Shown piece by piece: positions 1 through 6,836 of a DNA stretch of 14,611 nucleotides. The stretch is from NCBI GenBank assembly GCA_964486925.1, contig CAZAOY010000060.1, positions 1 through 14,611 on the forward strand, read 5' to 3'. The position numbers and the translations under genes were made by a program. The notes beneath the pieces are model-generated. The model saw only the letters and a program-made list of their open reading frames with translations. It ran no database searches and had not been told where the DNA came from. This DNA comes from CAZAOY01 sp964486925 (GTDB lineage Bacteria; Bacillota; Clostridia; Oscillospirales; Ruminococcaceae). The first letter of the stretch is position 1. The number at the start of each line of letters is the position of its first letter.

Positions 1-62
1 TTAGTTCTGCGACTTTTAGTTCTGCGACTTTTAGTTCTGCGACTTTTAGTTCTGCGACTTTT
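1..62. repeat. 15-bp tandem repeat array
   Basis: Four perfect head-to-tail copies of TTAGTTCTGCGACTT run up to the assembly gap. One more copy with a single change (AGTTCTGCAACT) lies just after the gap at 163-174 and overlaps the stop codon of the pilin-like gene, so the array probably spans the gap. Read on the minus strand, one frame has a stop in every unit (K-S-Q-N-stop), while another is open and would give repeated KVAEL. The array lies downstream of the pilus operon. Whether it is an intergenic minisatellite or the edge of a repeat-coding gene cannot be told here. Confidence 0.85.
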
Positions 63-162
63 NNNNNNNNNNNNNNNNNNNNNNNNNNNNNNNNNNNNNN
101 NNNNNNNNNNNNNNNNNNNNNNNNNNNNNNNNNNNNNNNNNNNNNNNNNNNNNNNNNNNNNN
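63..162. other. Assembly gap of 100 N
   Basis: Exactly 100 N follow the tandem repeat, the usual placeholder for a gap of unknown length. The assembler probably broke in the repeat array. Copy number and true distance to the next gene are unknown. Confidence 0.97.
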
Positions 163-172
163 AGTTCTGCAA

Positions 173-649
173 CTAAGGCAATTTAGTGTAGACAACCTCT
201 GCTTGTGCACCACCCCTTTGAAGGGTAACGGTAAACAGCTTGCCAAACTCAATTGTTTTATATGTCATGCTCTGTATACGACTGTCCTTTACAACAAATT
301 CTACTGTTGCAATGCCAGTGCCATACTCTTTAGAGAAGGTTAAGTCGGGTGCATTCAACTCTACCATCCTCTTAGAAATTCTTGTGGCAATAGGGTAAGC
401 AGTATCATCTACAACACCTGTAAGCCCCATAATATAATCCTTGTCTGTAACGTGTTCTTGCCATGTAAAGCTTTGTAGCACTGTAGCTTCAGCCGAAGTG
501 AACACCATGCGAGCCTTAGCGATCTGTGCAGTGCCTTGTGCCTTGTAGATATTATCTATAAGGCTTGGGACAATCAGCATAATTAGTAATGCTATTACTG
601 CAAGCACAACAAGCAGTTCTGTTAGGGAAAAGCCTTTTGTATTTCGCAT
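173..649 (-). CDS. Type IV pilin-like protein (minor pilin or pseudopilin)
   Basis: The 158-residue product carries a class III prepilin leader: MRNTKG, then Phe at +1 and Glu at +5 (FSLTELLVV), followed by a hydrophobic helix to about residue 28. A prepilin peptidase would be expected to cut after Gly6 and methylate the Phe. The peptidase is not in this window. The very short leader, the lack of cysteines and the position after the main pilin gene fit a minor pilin. The ATG at 649 has an AAGGAG site 10 nt upstream. The gene lies 19 bp after the preceding pilin gene and is the last visible gene of the operon. Its TAG stop lies within the first unit of the 15-bp repeat. Confidence 0.85.
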   Translation of the reverse strand: MRNTKGFSLTELLVVLAVIALLIMLIVPSLIDNIYKAQGTAQIAKARMVFTSAEATVLQSFTWQEHVTDKDYIMGLTGVVDDTAYPIATRISKRMVELNAPDLTFSKEYGTGIATVEFVVKDSRIQSMTYKTIEFGKLFTVTLQRGGAQAEVVYTKLP

Positions 650-668
650 GGTGTGTTAGCTCCTTAGG

Positions 669-1127
669 TTAGGTATATGAAATAACAGTTTTACCAGTAG
701 AAGGTGTAAATGAAATTGTGACTTTTTTGGTATCTGGTGCAGTGTAGACGGCACTTATAACAGCGCCAGTAGCATCAACGTTGATTATGCAAGAACCAGG
801 TAATCCAAGAATTAATTCTTTCCATTGTTTATCCGTTTCAGATCCAGAACCAACCCAATAATCTGTCGCTGTAGCTGTATTGAGAGCCAGTGCACCTGTA
901 ATTGTTCCGTCAGCATAGTTTTTCGTTGCAATTGACTGTGCCGCCACATAATAAGCTCTTGCGGTAGAGGTGTTAGCCGTTTTCTTTGCGTCATTAATAT
1001 AACCCATCATAGTAGGGATAAGTGCCGCGGCTAGGATTGCGATGATTACCATTACGATAATTAATTCTACCAGAGTAAAGCCTTTGCGGTTTTTAAGGCT
1101 TTGTTTCATCTTTGTTAGTTTGTTCAT
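669..1127 (-). CDS. Type IV prepilin, likely the major pilin
   Basis: The 152-residue product has a basic leader of 16 residues ending in Gly16, then FTLVELIIVMVIIAILAAALIP. This has the canonical +1 Phe, +5 Glu and long hydrophobic N-terminal helix of type IV pilins. The rest is a Thr/Ala-rich, beta-prone domain with one cysteine, so the C-terminal disulfide loop of many Gram-negative pilins is absent. After cleavage the protein would assemble into the pilus fibre using the PilB ATPase encoded upstream. The ATG at 1127 has an AAGGAGC site 9 nt away. Calling it the major pilin is inferred from its position and its typical helix. Its 5' region carries two dyads that may set its expression apart from pilT. 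Confidence 0.88.
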   Translation of the reverse strand: MNKLTKMKQSLKNRKGFTLVELIIVMVIIAILAAALIPTMMGYINDAKKTANTSTARAYYVAAQSIATKNYADGTITGALALNTATATDYWVGSGSETDKQWKELILGLPGSCIINVDATGAVISAVYTAPDTKKVTISFTPSTGKTVISYT

Positions 1128-1148
1128 AAGTATCTTGCTCCTTTAATG

Positions 1149-1190
1149 TTTACATGTAAAATATATAGTAAAGCCGTTGCACCTCGGCTT
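1149..1190 (-). promoter_or_regulatory. Stem-loops between pilT and the pilin gene
   Basis: Two dyads lie in the 73-bp gap. AAGCCG/CGGCTT (1171-1176 with 1185-1190) forms a hairpin that on the minus strand is followed by an A/T-rich run. TTTACATGTAAA (1149-1160) is a perfect 12-bp palindrome just before the pilin ribosome binding site. They could be a partial terminator, an RNA processing site or an mRNA stabiliser, any of which would separate pilin expression from pilT. The function is inferred. Confidence 0.4.
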
Positions 1191-1200
1191 ATACCCAAAG

Positions 1201-2256
1201 CTACATCCGCCCGACAGCGGAGTTAAACTCCTGCTTGTTGGTTACCTTTTCAAGCGCATGCTCTCGCTTAACCACACCCTGCGAAACAAGCTTTGCAAGG
1301 TAGCTGTCTAACAGCACCATGCCCTGTCTTGCTCCCGTCTGGATGGTGGAGTTTAGCTGATGACACTTGTTCTCACGGATTAGGTTTAACACCGCGTCGG
1401 TGCCAAGCATTATCTCAAATGCCGCTACACGTCCTCTACCCGTTGCCTTTGGCAGTAGGGTTTGGGTGATAACACCCTTTAGAACGCTTGCAAGCTGTGT
1501 TCTTATCTGTTGCTGATTGTGCGGAGGGAATACATCGATAATACGGTCAATCGTCATTGCCGCCCCCGTGGTATGCAGGGTAGAGAGCACTAGATGACCT
1601 GTTTCCGCCGCCGTTACCGCCGCCGATATCGTTTCGTAGTCCCGCATTTCCCCAACTAGGATAACATCGGGATCTTCACGCATAGCGCTCCTAAGCGCAC
1701 CCGCAAAGCTTCCTACATCGGTACCGACATCCCGCTGATGTATCAGCGCTTTCTTCTGCTTATATAGATACTCCACAGGGTCTTCTACCGTTAGGATATG
1801 ACATGCCTTGTTTTGGTTTATGTAGTCAATCATCGCCGCTAGGGTGGTGGACTTACCACTACCTGTAGGGCCTGTAACCAGAATTAATCCTCTTGGCTCA
1901 TCCGCTAGGGTGCGAAGTACCTCGGGAAGGTTTAGTTCTTCAAAGGTTGGGGTGTTATCGTTAATAATTCGGATAGTTGCCGCTAGCTTTTGTTGCTGAT
2001 GAAACACATTAACACGATGTCTAAGGTTTCCCTCGACAGCAAAGCACATATCTACATCCCCACCTTTGTCTAGGTGTTTAAGCTGTTCATCATTAAGGAG
2101 CTCTCGTATTAGTATTATCTTTTGTTCTGTCGAAAGCTGAAACTCAGTTTCGGTTAGTGTTCCGTCGATACGAAAGATCGGGTTTCTATCCATTGTTAGA
2201 TGTACGTCACTGGCACGCTCTGCACGTGCTAATAAAAGCAGTTCTTTAACCTTCAA
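1201..2256 (-). CDS. pilT: Twitching motility ATPase PilT
   Basis: The 351-residue secretion ATPase drives pilus retraction at the inner face of the membrane. Visible are Walker A GPTGSGKST (129-137), the Asp box VEDPVEY (157-163), Walker B DPDVILVGEMRD (195-206), the His box GHLVLSTLHTT (220-230) and a variant of the PilT-specific AIRNLIRE motif (AVLNLIRE, 288-295). That last motif and the short N-terminal domain separate it from PilB. The start is TTG at 2256: GGAGGT sits 8 nt upstream inside the end of the preceding gene, whose TAA stop is 1 nt away, so the two are probably translationally coupled. The product has the normal family length and all motifs look intact. Confidence 0.95.
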   Translation of the reverse strand: MKVKELLLLARAERASDVHLTMDRNPIFRIDGTLTETEFQLSTEQKIILIRELLNDEQLKHLDKGGDVDMCFAVEGNLRHRVNVFHQQQKLAATIRIINDNTPTFEELNLPEVLRTLADEPRGLILVTGPTGSGKSTTLAAMIDYINQNKACHILTVEDPVEYLYKQKKALIHQRDVGTDVGSFAGALRSAMREDPDVILVGEMRDYETISAAVTAAETGHLVLSTLHTTGAAMTIDRIIDVFPPHNQQQIRTQLASVLKGVITQTLLPKATGRGRVAAFEIMLGTDAVLNLIRENKCHQLNSTIQTGARQGMVLLDSYLAKLVSQGVVKREHALEKVTNKQEFNSAVGRM

Positions 2257-2257
2257 A

Positions 2258-3055
2258 TTAATTTACCTCCGTACTAATTTCGCTGTTTATCTCCATCTGT
2301 TGACCACAGAATGAAAGCGTTATAAAATTCTTAAAAAGATACCGTAGCCTTAAATACCCAAAGCTAAATGCCGCTATTCCGCTTATTAACAGTACCCCAC
2401 TTTGTATAATTGTCGAGTTGTAGCGATTCCAGAAAGTTCCCATTAGCATTAGAAAAGCAAACATCCCTACTCCAATAATCACAAATCTAGCTTGACCTAG
2501 CTGACACAGCACCGCAAACAATGCGCCCGCTACACAAACAGGCAGAAAGGTCGCAGTTACCATGGTAACAGGGGTGATTATATGTAGAGGTAGAAAGGTA
2601 CGATAACCGTTTCCGTATATCAGTATACATGCAACAAGCGAGATAAACATCTGTAACCCTCCTGCCTTTAACAGGTCGTATGTCAGGGTTTGTTCTAGCC
2701 TAAAGCTTTCGGTAACAATATCCTGCCTGCTTCCGCCTATTACAGCTTTTGCACATCTATCCTTCAGAAGGTTAAACTCAGGCAGGATTTTGACACAAAA
2801 GGTTAGTATAAAAGGGAGGTTACATGCGGTTGCTATAGCTATTATGTAAAAGCTATCCAAAAAGAACGATACAAATAACACAGACAAGCAGATAGCTAAA
2901 AGCACTAAAGCAAACAACAAAGGAATCATCCAGGATGGTTTTTTACTTAGTGCCTGACCCAAATCTCCAAAGGTTTTGTTCGCAAGTGTTTGCCGTGTAT
3001 TGCCAGAAAGGCTAAGTCCTTGCATAACCGCTTTTATTATGTTATCTCTTCGCAT
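2258..3055 (-). CDS. Unrecognised multi-pass membrane protein in the pilus operon
   Basis: I do not recognise this 265-residue protein. About six hydrophobic segments can be seen (roughly 43-63, 68-90, 132-148, 155-183, 190-208 and 217-236). A soluble N-terminus of about 40 residues and a charged loop at 91-128 complete the picture, with a polar tail after 240. It sits between pilB and pilT, 10 bp after the pilB stop and 1 bp before pilT. PilC, the usual platform protein, often lies near here, but PilC is about 400 residues long with two repeated cytoplasmic domains and few helices, which this lacks. The start codon ATG at 3055 has a weak AGGGGA site. A role in pilus assembly is inferred from position only. 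Confidence 0.8.
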   Translation of the reverse strand: MRRDNIIKAVMQGLSLSGNTRQTLANKTFGDLGQALSKKPSWMIPLLFALVLLAICLSVLFVSFFLDSFYIIAIATACNLPFILTFCVKILPEFNLLKDRCAKAVIGGSRQDIVTESFRLEQTLTYDLLKAGGLQMFISLVACILIYGNGYRTFLPLHIITPVTMVTATFLPVCVAGALFAVLCQLGQARFVIIGVGMFAFLMLMGTFWNRYNSTIIQSGVLLISGIAAFSFGYLRLRYLFKNFITLSFCGQQMEINSEISTEVN

Positions 3056-3065
3056 ACTTTGTCCC

Positions 3066-4775
3066 CTATTCTACAAAGTAGGTAAGCTTTAACAGCTCCT
3101 CTACTGTGGTCTTGCCGTCTAAAACTAGCGTTATTAAGCTTTGTTGCAGGCTTTTAAGTTTACCGCTTTCCCTAATATAGCTGTAAATCTCCTCTGTAGG
3201 GGCTTTTCTTGAGATCATGTTTCTGATCCTTGTGTCTACTGCCAACACCTCATGCACAGCGGTTCTGCCCCTGTACCCTGTATTGTTGCAGTTGTGACAG
3301 CCCTTACCCCGCTTAAGACTAAATACCTCTGCACCTCCTAGCACCTCTATCTCATCATCGGTGGGGGTGTACTCTACCATACAAAACGGGCAGATCTTCT
3401 TTACAAGTCGCTGTGCTACTACCCCTGCTAGGGAGTTTGCAAGCAGATAGTCCTCCATCCCCATGTCAAGTAACCTAACAATTGCAGATACCGAGTCGTT
3501 GGTATGGAGTGAGGATAGAACAAGGTGACCTGTTAAAGCGGCACGAACCGATATGCTTGCCGTTTCGGAGTCACGTGTTTCCCCAATCATAATTATGTCG
3601 GGGTCTTGACGCAGGATAGAGCGAAGTCCCGAGTCGAAGGTTAGCCCTGCAAGCGGGTTTATCTGGGTTTGGTTAACCCTAGCAAGATTCTTTTCTACGG
3701 GGTCTTCAATGGTAGAGATGTTTACATTCCGCTTTGCTAACATCTCCATAATCATGTATAACGTAGTGGTCTTACCGCTTCCTGTAGGCCCTGTTATGTA
3801 GATTAGCCCATGGGGGACACCAAGAATACGTAGCATCTTTTCGTAATCGTCCTTCTCCATCCCAAAGGTATCGGCGTTATCGAGTACACTGCTCTGGCTC
3901 ATAAACCTTAGCACAAGCTTCTCACCGTACACAGTTGGAAGGGTGGATACACGTACGTTAATCTCGATATCCTGTAGCTTTGCCCGAAAGTGACCATCCT
4001 GCGGTGCTCTTTTTTCCGCTATGTCAAGGCTTGAGAGGATCTTAATTCTGGCAACGATTGAGTTGTGGAGTGCCGACGAAAGGGTGAGGTAATCTACAAT
4101 CTGACCATCCACACGGATACGTACGTTGGTACTGTTCTCAAATGGTTCGATATGTATATCACTCGCTCCCGCGCTATGAGCTTTATAAAGGGTGGAGTTT
4201 ATCAGTGTTACCACAGGGGTATCGTCCGCACCCTCGGAGATATCCACATAGCTAACTGCGCTTGACTGCGCAGTTGCGGTTACGTTAGCACCCTTTGCCG
4301 CCTTTTGGGTTTCGATCTCTGAATAAAACTCACTAATTGCCCGAACAATTTCAGCCTTTTTACAGACTTGAACATCAAGCTGCATACCTGAAATTAGCTT
4401 TATATCCTCTAAGGCATAATAATCTAACGGGTCATTGATATTAATACGTAGGGTAGCGCCATCAATATGGACAGCGATAAGACAGTATTTGTTAGCAACC
4501 GCACGGGGGATCTTTGCTACCGCTTCAAGATCCACAGGAAAATCGCTCATAGACACATACTTTATGTTTAAGCGTTTTGCAAGCGCAGAGAGCAGCTGAT
4601 TTTCAGTAATAATATCGCTTTCGATTAACACTTCGCCTAAGCGTTTTCTACCTGCTGATGACTTTTGCAGTGCAAGTGCATATTCAAGCTGTTCTCCTGT
4701 AATATTTCCTGTCTCGACAAGCACCTCACCGAGCCGCAATTTTGAAGTTCCAATTGTCGTCGTAGTTGTAGTCAT
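3066..4775 (-). CDS. pilB: Type IV pilus assembly ATPase PilB (GspE family)
   Basis: The 569-residue cytoplasmic ATPase powers pilus extension. The N-terminal region has two tandem LGEvLie-type modules (about 14-70) typical of the GspE/MshE N-domain. The ATPase core carries Walker A GPTGSGKTT (329-337), the Asp box IEDPVE (356-361), Walker B DPDIIMIGETRD (391-402) and the His box GHLVLSSLHTND (416-427). Two CxxC pairs (462/465 and 493/496) form the zinc site found in PilB/GspE and absent from PilT. The ATG at 4775 has GGAGGAG 5 nt upstream. It is the first gene of the minus-strand operon, and no convincing promoter lies in the roughly 330 bp between it and the inverted repeat upstream. Confidence 0.96.
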   Translation of the reverse strand: MTTTTTTIGTSKLRLGEVLVETGNITGEQLEYALALQKSSAGRKRLGEVLIESDIITENQLLSALAKRLNIKYVSMSDFPVDLEAVAKIPRAVANKYCLIAVHIDGATLRININDPLDYYALEDIKLISGMQLDVQVCKKAEIVRAISEFYSEIETQKAAKGANVTATAQSSAVSYVDISEGADDTPVVTLINSTLYKAHSAGASDIHIEPFENSTNVRIRVDGQIVDYLTLSSALHNSIVARIKILSSLDIAEKRAPQDGHFRAKLQDIEINVRVSTLPTVYGEKLVLRFMSQSSVLDNADTFGMEKDDYEKMLRILGVPHGLIYITGPTGSGKTTTLYMIMEMLAKRNVNISTIEDPVEKNLARVNQTQINPLAGLTFDSGLRSILRQDPDIIMIGETRDSETASISVRAALTGHLVLSSLHTNDSVSAIVRLLDMGMEDYLLANSLAGVVAQRLVKKICPFCMVEYTPTDDEIEVLGGAEVFSLKRGKGCHNCNNTGYRGRTAVHEVLAVDTRIRNMISRKAPTEEIYSYIRESGKLKSLQQSLITLVLDGKTTVEELLKLTYFVE

Positions 4776-5102
4776 ATGTACTCCTCCATTTCATTCTGCT
4801 CATATTGCGCTCTTGTTTGGACAGCATAGTTGTGGCATACCATAGGTTTTTTGTTTTGTTAAAGCAGTTATATAATAGTTAGTTTGCTGTATTTGTTACT
4901 TTTGTTGATAATGGTATCAAATTTTCTGTGGTTGCAGCTATTTTTGGAAGATTGGCGGTAACCATGGTGATAGTGCAGATATAATATAAAGTAAAATAGT
5001 ATATCCTTGAAGTTATGCTTAATGATCTTTGTAAAACCGTATAATATAGAAGTAAGTGCAATACATTGCTGTGCATAGGAGATTATGTTATGATTATACA
5101 TG
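4776..5102 (-). other. Long pilB leader region without a recognised gene
   Basis: These 327 bp separate pilB from the left inverted repeat. On the minus strand a TATAAT (5098-5093) directly abuts the repeat, but no -35 box is found at the right distance, and other A/T-rich -10 look-alikes also lack partners. Two open frames (4868-5101 and 4879-5076) have no proper ribosome binding site and low-complexity translations. I found no cyclic-di-GMP riboswitch core by eye. The region would form a long untranslated leader for transcripts entering from the segment upstream. Confidence 0.5.
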
Positions 5103-5127
5103 ACCCCCTAAAGTACACCTTTCGGGG
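5103..5127 (+). repeat. Left inverted repeat of the candidate invertible segment
   Basis: This 25-bp copy matches the reverse complement of 5647-5671 at 23 of 25 positions, including an unbroken 18-bp core AAAGTACACCTTTCGGGG. The repeat is itself a near-palindrome, with 10-bp arms around the asymmetric centre TACAC. That is the form expected for a site bound by a serine-recombinase dimer, where the asymmetric centre sets orientation. Confidence 0.75.
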
Positions 5128-5408
5128 GAACAGTGTAAAATAGCTGTACAACAGAAGTTTTGTTACATAAAATCTTGGAATAGATAGTGAAATTTAAAAG
5201 TGTTACCAAGTTTTTACAAATTATTTGGGCTTTGTTATTTTGTAGCATAAAATTGCAATATAAAGAATAGATTAATATTGTTGTTATATCTAGCTATATC
5301 AGTATATAAATATATCAAATTAACCTCGTAATTAATATAAAATTCTAGATTAGCAATGCTATATCAAAACTAATACTTGTACATATATCTATAAATAATT
5401 AACTATCT

Positions 5409-5436
5409 TTGACATATGGAAAATTATGTATATATT
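5409..5436 (+). promoter_or_regulatory. Promoter candidate inside the invertible segment (distal)
   Basis: TTGACA (5409-5414), a 16-bp spacer and TATATT (5431-5436) fit a housekeeping sigma promoter reading rightwards. No gene starts before the right inverted repeat. AT-rich background raises the chance of a false match for the -10 box, but the -35 box is perfect. Confidence 0.45.
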
Positions 5437-5577
5437 ACATTTTGTTAGCTGTAATGTAAAATATTTAAATATGCAATACTTTTTGGCAAAAGTAAAGATA
5501 CAATTTTTAATGCATTTTCTGGATAAATTGGTTAAATGTTAGGTGAGGCAAGGGGGCTAGAATTTTGTTGAATTGTA

Positions 5578-5606
5578 TTGACAAATAAATATAAATATGA
5601 TATTAT
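5578..5606 (+). promoter_or_regulatory. Promoter inside the invertible segment (proximal)
   Basis: TTGACA (5578-5583), a 17-bp spacer and TATTAT (5601-5606) form a near-consensus promoter. Transcripts would start near 5613, cross the right inverted repeat and enter the recombinase gene. After inversion the same promoter would read toward pilB. Confidence 0.65.
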
Positions 5607-5646
5607 GATACATACTGATAAGATTATACATAGCAGCTTCAATCAT

Positions 5647-5671
5647 CCCCGAAAGGTGTACTTTTTGGGGT
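5647..5671 (-). repeat. Right inverted repeat of the candidate invertible segment
   Basis: This is the partner of 5103-5127 in opposite orientation with two mismatches. As RNA from the plus strand it can fold (CCCCGAAAG with CTTTTTGGGG, loop GTGTA). A T-rich stretch (TGGTTGTTTTTTT) follows, so it might also dampen read-through from the inner promoters into the recombinase gene. Confidence 0.75.
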
Positions 5672-5673
5672 GG

Positions 5674-5702
5674 TTGTTTTTTTATGCAGGATATGGTATA
5701 AT
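5674..5702 (+). promoter_or_regulatory. Recombinase promoter outside the segment
   Basis: TATAAT (5697-5702) is preceded by TGG, making an extended -10 box. TTGTTT lies 17 bp upstream (5674-5679), just outside the right inverted repeat. It would start transcripts near 5709 and keep the recombinase expressed whichever way the segment lies. Confidence 0.55.
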
Positions 5703-5738
5703 TATATGGAAATATACAGATAAAAGGGGTTGCACAAA

Positions 5739-6347
5739 ATGGGTAATACATATGGATATGTTCGGGTGTCTGCCAAGGATCAAAACGAGGATCGTCAGTT
5801 AATTGCTATGCTTGAGTTTGGTATTAAAGAGCACAATATAATTGTGGAGAAGCAAAGCGGAAGGGATTTTAAGCGACCCAAGTATCGTGAACTTGTGGAT
5901 AGTATACTAAAAAAGAATGATCTGTTTGTAGTTAAAAGCATTGATCGCTTAGGGAGAAATTATGATGAGATACTAGAGGAGTGGAGGCGGATAACCAAAG
6001 GAAATAAAGCCGATATTAAGGTGCTTGATATGCCTTTGTTGGACACCACCATAAACAAGGATTTAATGGGAACGTTAATTAGCGATATAGTTTTACAGTT
6101 ACTCTCATTTGTAGCGCACAATGAGCGGGATATTATCCGCCAAAGGCAGGCGGAGGGGATTGCGGCGGCTAGAGCAAGGGGAATATCATTTGGCAGACCA
6201 AGAAAGCCCTTTCCAAGTAACTTTAGCGAAGTATACAAAGGTTGGAGGGATAAATCTATCGCACCCGCTGACGCGTTTGCTCTAATGGGGCTTACTCCAA
6301 AACAATTCTATAAAATGGTAGAACGGTATGAGCGGTATTATAGTTAG
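5739..6347 (+). CDS. Small serine recombinase (resolvase/invertase family)
   Basis: The 202-residue enzyme cuts and rejoins DNA through a 5' phosphoserine link. The N-terminal catalytic domain begins YGYVRVS, with the catalytic serine at residue 11. It continues with the active-site arginine motif SIDRLGRN and the long helix leading into AEGIAAARARGISFGRPRK. A short C-terminal helix-turn-helix follows (about 155-200), as in Hin, Gin and Tn3 resolvases. The ATG at 5739 is preferred over the in-frame TTG at 5730 because AGGGG (5725-5729) is 9 nt upstream of the ATG. No transposase, cargo gene or phage gene is adjacent. The inverted repeats next door suggest a local invertase, but a resolvase acting elsewhere is possible. 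Confidence 0.9.
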   Translation: MGNTYGYVRVSAKDQNEDRQLIAMLEFGIKEHNIIVEKQSGRDFKRPKYRELVDSILKKNDLFVVKSIDRLGRNYDEILEEWRRITKGNKADIKVLDMPLLDTTINKDLMGTLISDIVLQLLSFVAHNERDIIRQRQAEGIAAARARGISFGRPRKPFPSNFSEVYKGWRDKSIAPADAFALMGLTPKQFYKMVERYERYYS

Positions 6348-6425
6348 CTAATTAAAGTATACGCTGATCCCACAGGTTTGACTATTTACGTTGTTGAAGC
6401 AGACCTTCGGATAATTTTTAGCCTA

Positions 6426-6488
6426 AAATAAGCAGGAACGGCTTGCGTCCAACTTTGGAAAGTGGAGGCAAGCCGTTCCTGCTTATTT
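6426..6488. terminator. Long perfect palindrome, probable terminator of the recombinase
   Basis: Arms of 21 bp (6426-6446 and 6468-6488) are perfect reverse complements, with GC-rich centres and AAATAAG/CTTATTT ends, around a 21-nt loop. The loop holds a further small dyad (TCCAA/TTGGA). It lies 78 bp after the recombinase stop. The A and T ends allow termination in both directions. The perfect arms are longer than most terminators, so a mobile palindromic repeat is an alternative. The rest of 6348-6836 holds only the promoters listed below. Confidence 0.65.
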
Positions 6489-6586
6489 AGATAACATTCG
6501 TGTAAGGCTGTAGTTTTCATGGCCTAGCATGCAACGAAAGTTCGATTAAGGGTATCCTAGCCCTTTTGTTATATAAAGCTTGGATA

Positions 6587-6615
6587 TTGCAATTTGATTA
6601 TATATATGATATGAT
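6587..6615 (+). promoter_or_regulatory. Upstream promoter of the AraC-kinase gene
   Basis: TTGCAA (6587-6592), a 17-bp spacer and TATGAT (6610-6615) match the housekeeping consensus well. The start near 6622 would give a 215-nt leader containing small hairpins such as CCTTT/AAAGG, for which I can assign no function. Confidence 0.45.
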
Positions 6616-6789
6616 TAGAGAAAAGTATAACCTTTGTTTTCTGCTAGTTTAAGCTGAAAATAGGTATAGCCGTCTCGTTTTTCTTTTCGCAACCCCCTTT
6701 TACAATAAAGGTGCATATTATTGGATATGTTATCTATATAGTCTAACCTTAAGATACCGCAAATCAGGAAATGTTTTCTTTTATTTTTA

Positions 6790-6798
6790 TGATATAAT
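6790..6798 (+). promoter_or_regulatory. Proximal extended -10 promoter of the AraC-kinase gene
   Basis: TGATATAAT is a perfect extended -10 box 38 bp before the start codon. The -35 region is poor, as is common for extended -10 promoters or for activator-dependent ones. Confidence 0.5.
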
Positions 6799-6836
6799 TT
6801 ACCTGTAGCTACAAGAAACAAGAAAGGGGCGGGGAG

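Larger units (their letters stand above)
5103..5671. other. Candidate invertible promoter segment
   Basis: Inverted 25-bp repeats bound about 520 bp of very AT-rich DNA with no credible gene. The segment contains two plus-strand promoters and lies between the pilus operon on one side and a small serine recombinase starting 68 bp beyond the right repeat. DNA invertases of this family act on such paired inverted sites. In the orientation given, the promoters face the recombinase; inversion would place them facing pilB, with the stronger one starting transcripts near 5161 and giving a leader of about 385 nt. Function is inferred from layout; the repeats and promoters are seen directly. Confidence 0.6.

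Noticed and set aside
1..62. CRISPR array
   Set aside because: The 15-bp units are directly adjacent with no spacers, so this is a simple tandem repeat.
46..252. Open frame running across the gap
   Set aside because: It is only open because the N bases are translated as unknown residues, and it overlaps the pilin-like gene out of frame.
4868..5101. Open frames of 65 and 77 codons upstream of pilB on the minus strand
   Set aside because: Neither has a usable ribosome binding site (the GGGGG before 5101 belongs to the inverted repeat and is too close to the ATG). Their translations look like translated AT-rich DNA.
4776..5102. Cyclic-di-GMP riboswitch in the pilB leader, as known for some clostridial pilus operons
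   Set aside because: I could not find the conserved core bases by eye. A covariance-model search would decide.
5578..5802. 74-codon plus-strand frame across the right inverted repeat into the recombinase
   Set aside because: It starts inside the promoter, has no ribosome binding site and overlaps the recombinase gene in another frame.
5103..6347. Insertion sequence or integrative element with the repeats as its ends
   Set aside because: The recombinase lies outside the inverted repeats, no cargo or transposase is present, and no target duplication is seen. A local inversion system fits better.
6615..6821. 68-codon frame on the minus strand
   Set aside because: It would start with TTG and has pyrimidine-rich sequence where the ribosome binding site should be. 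It overlaps the promoter region of the AraC-kinase gene.
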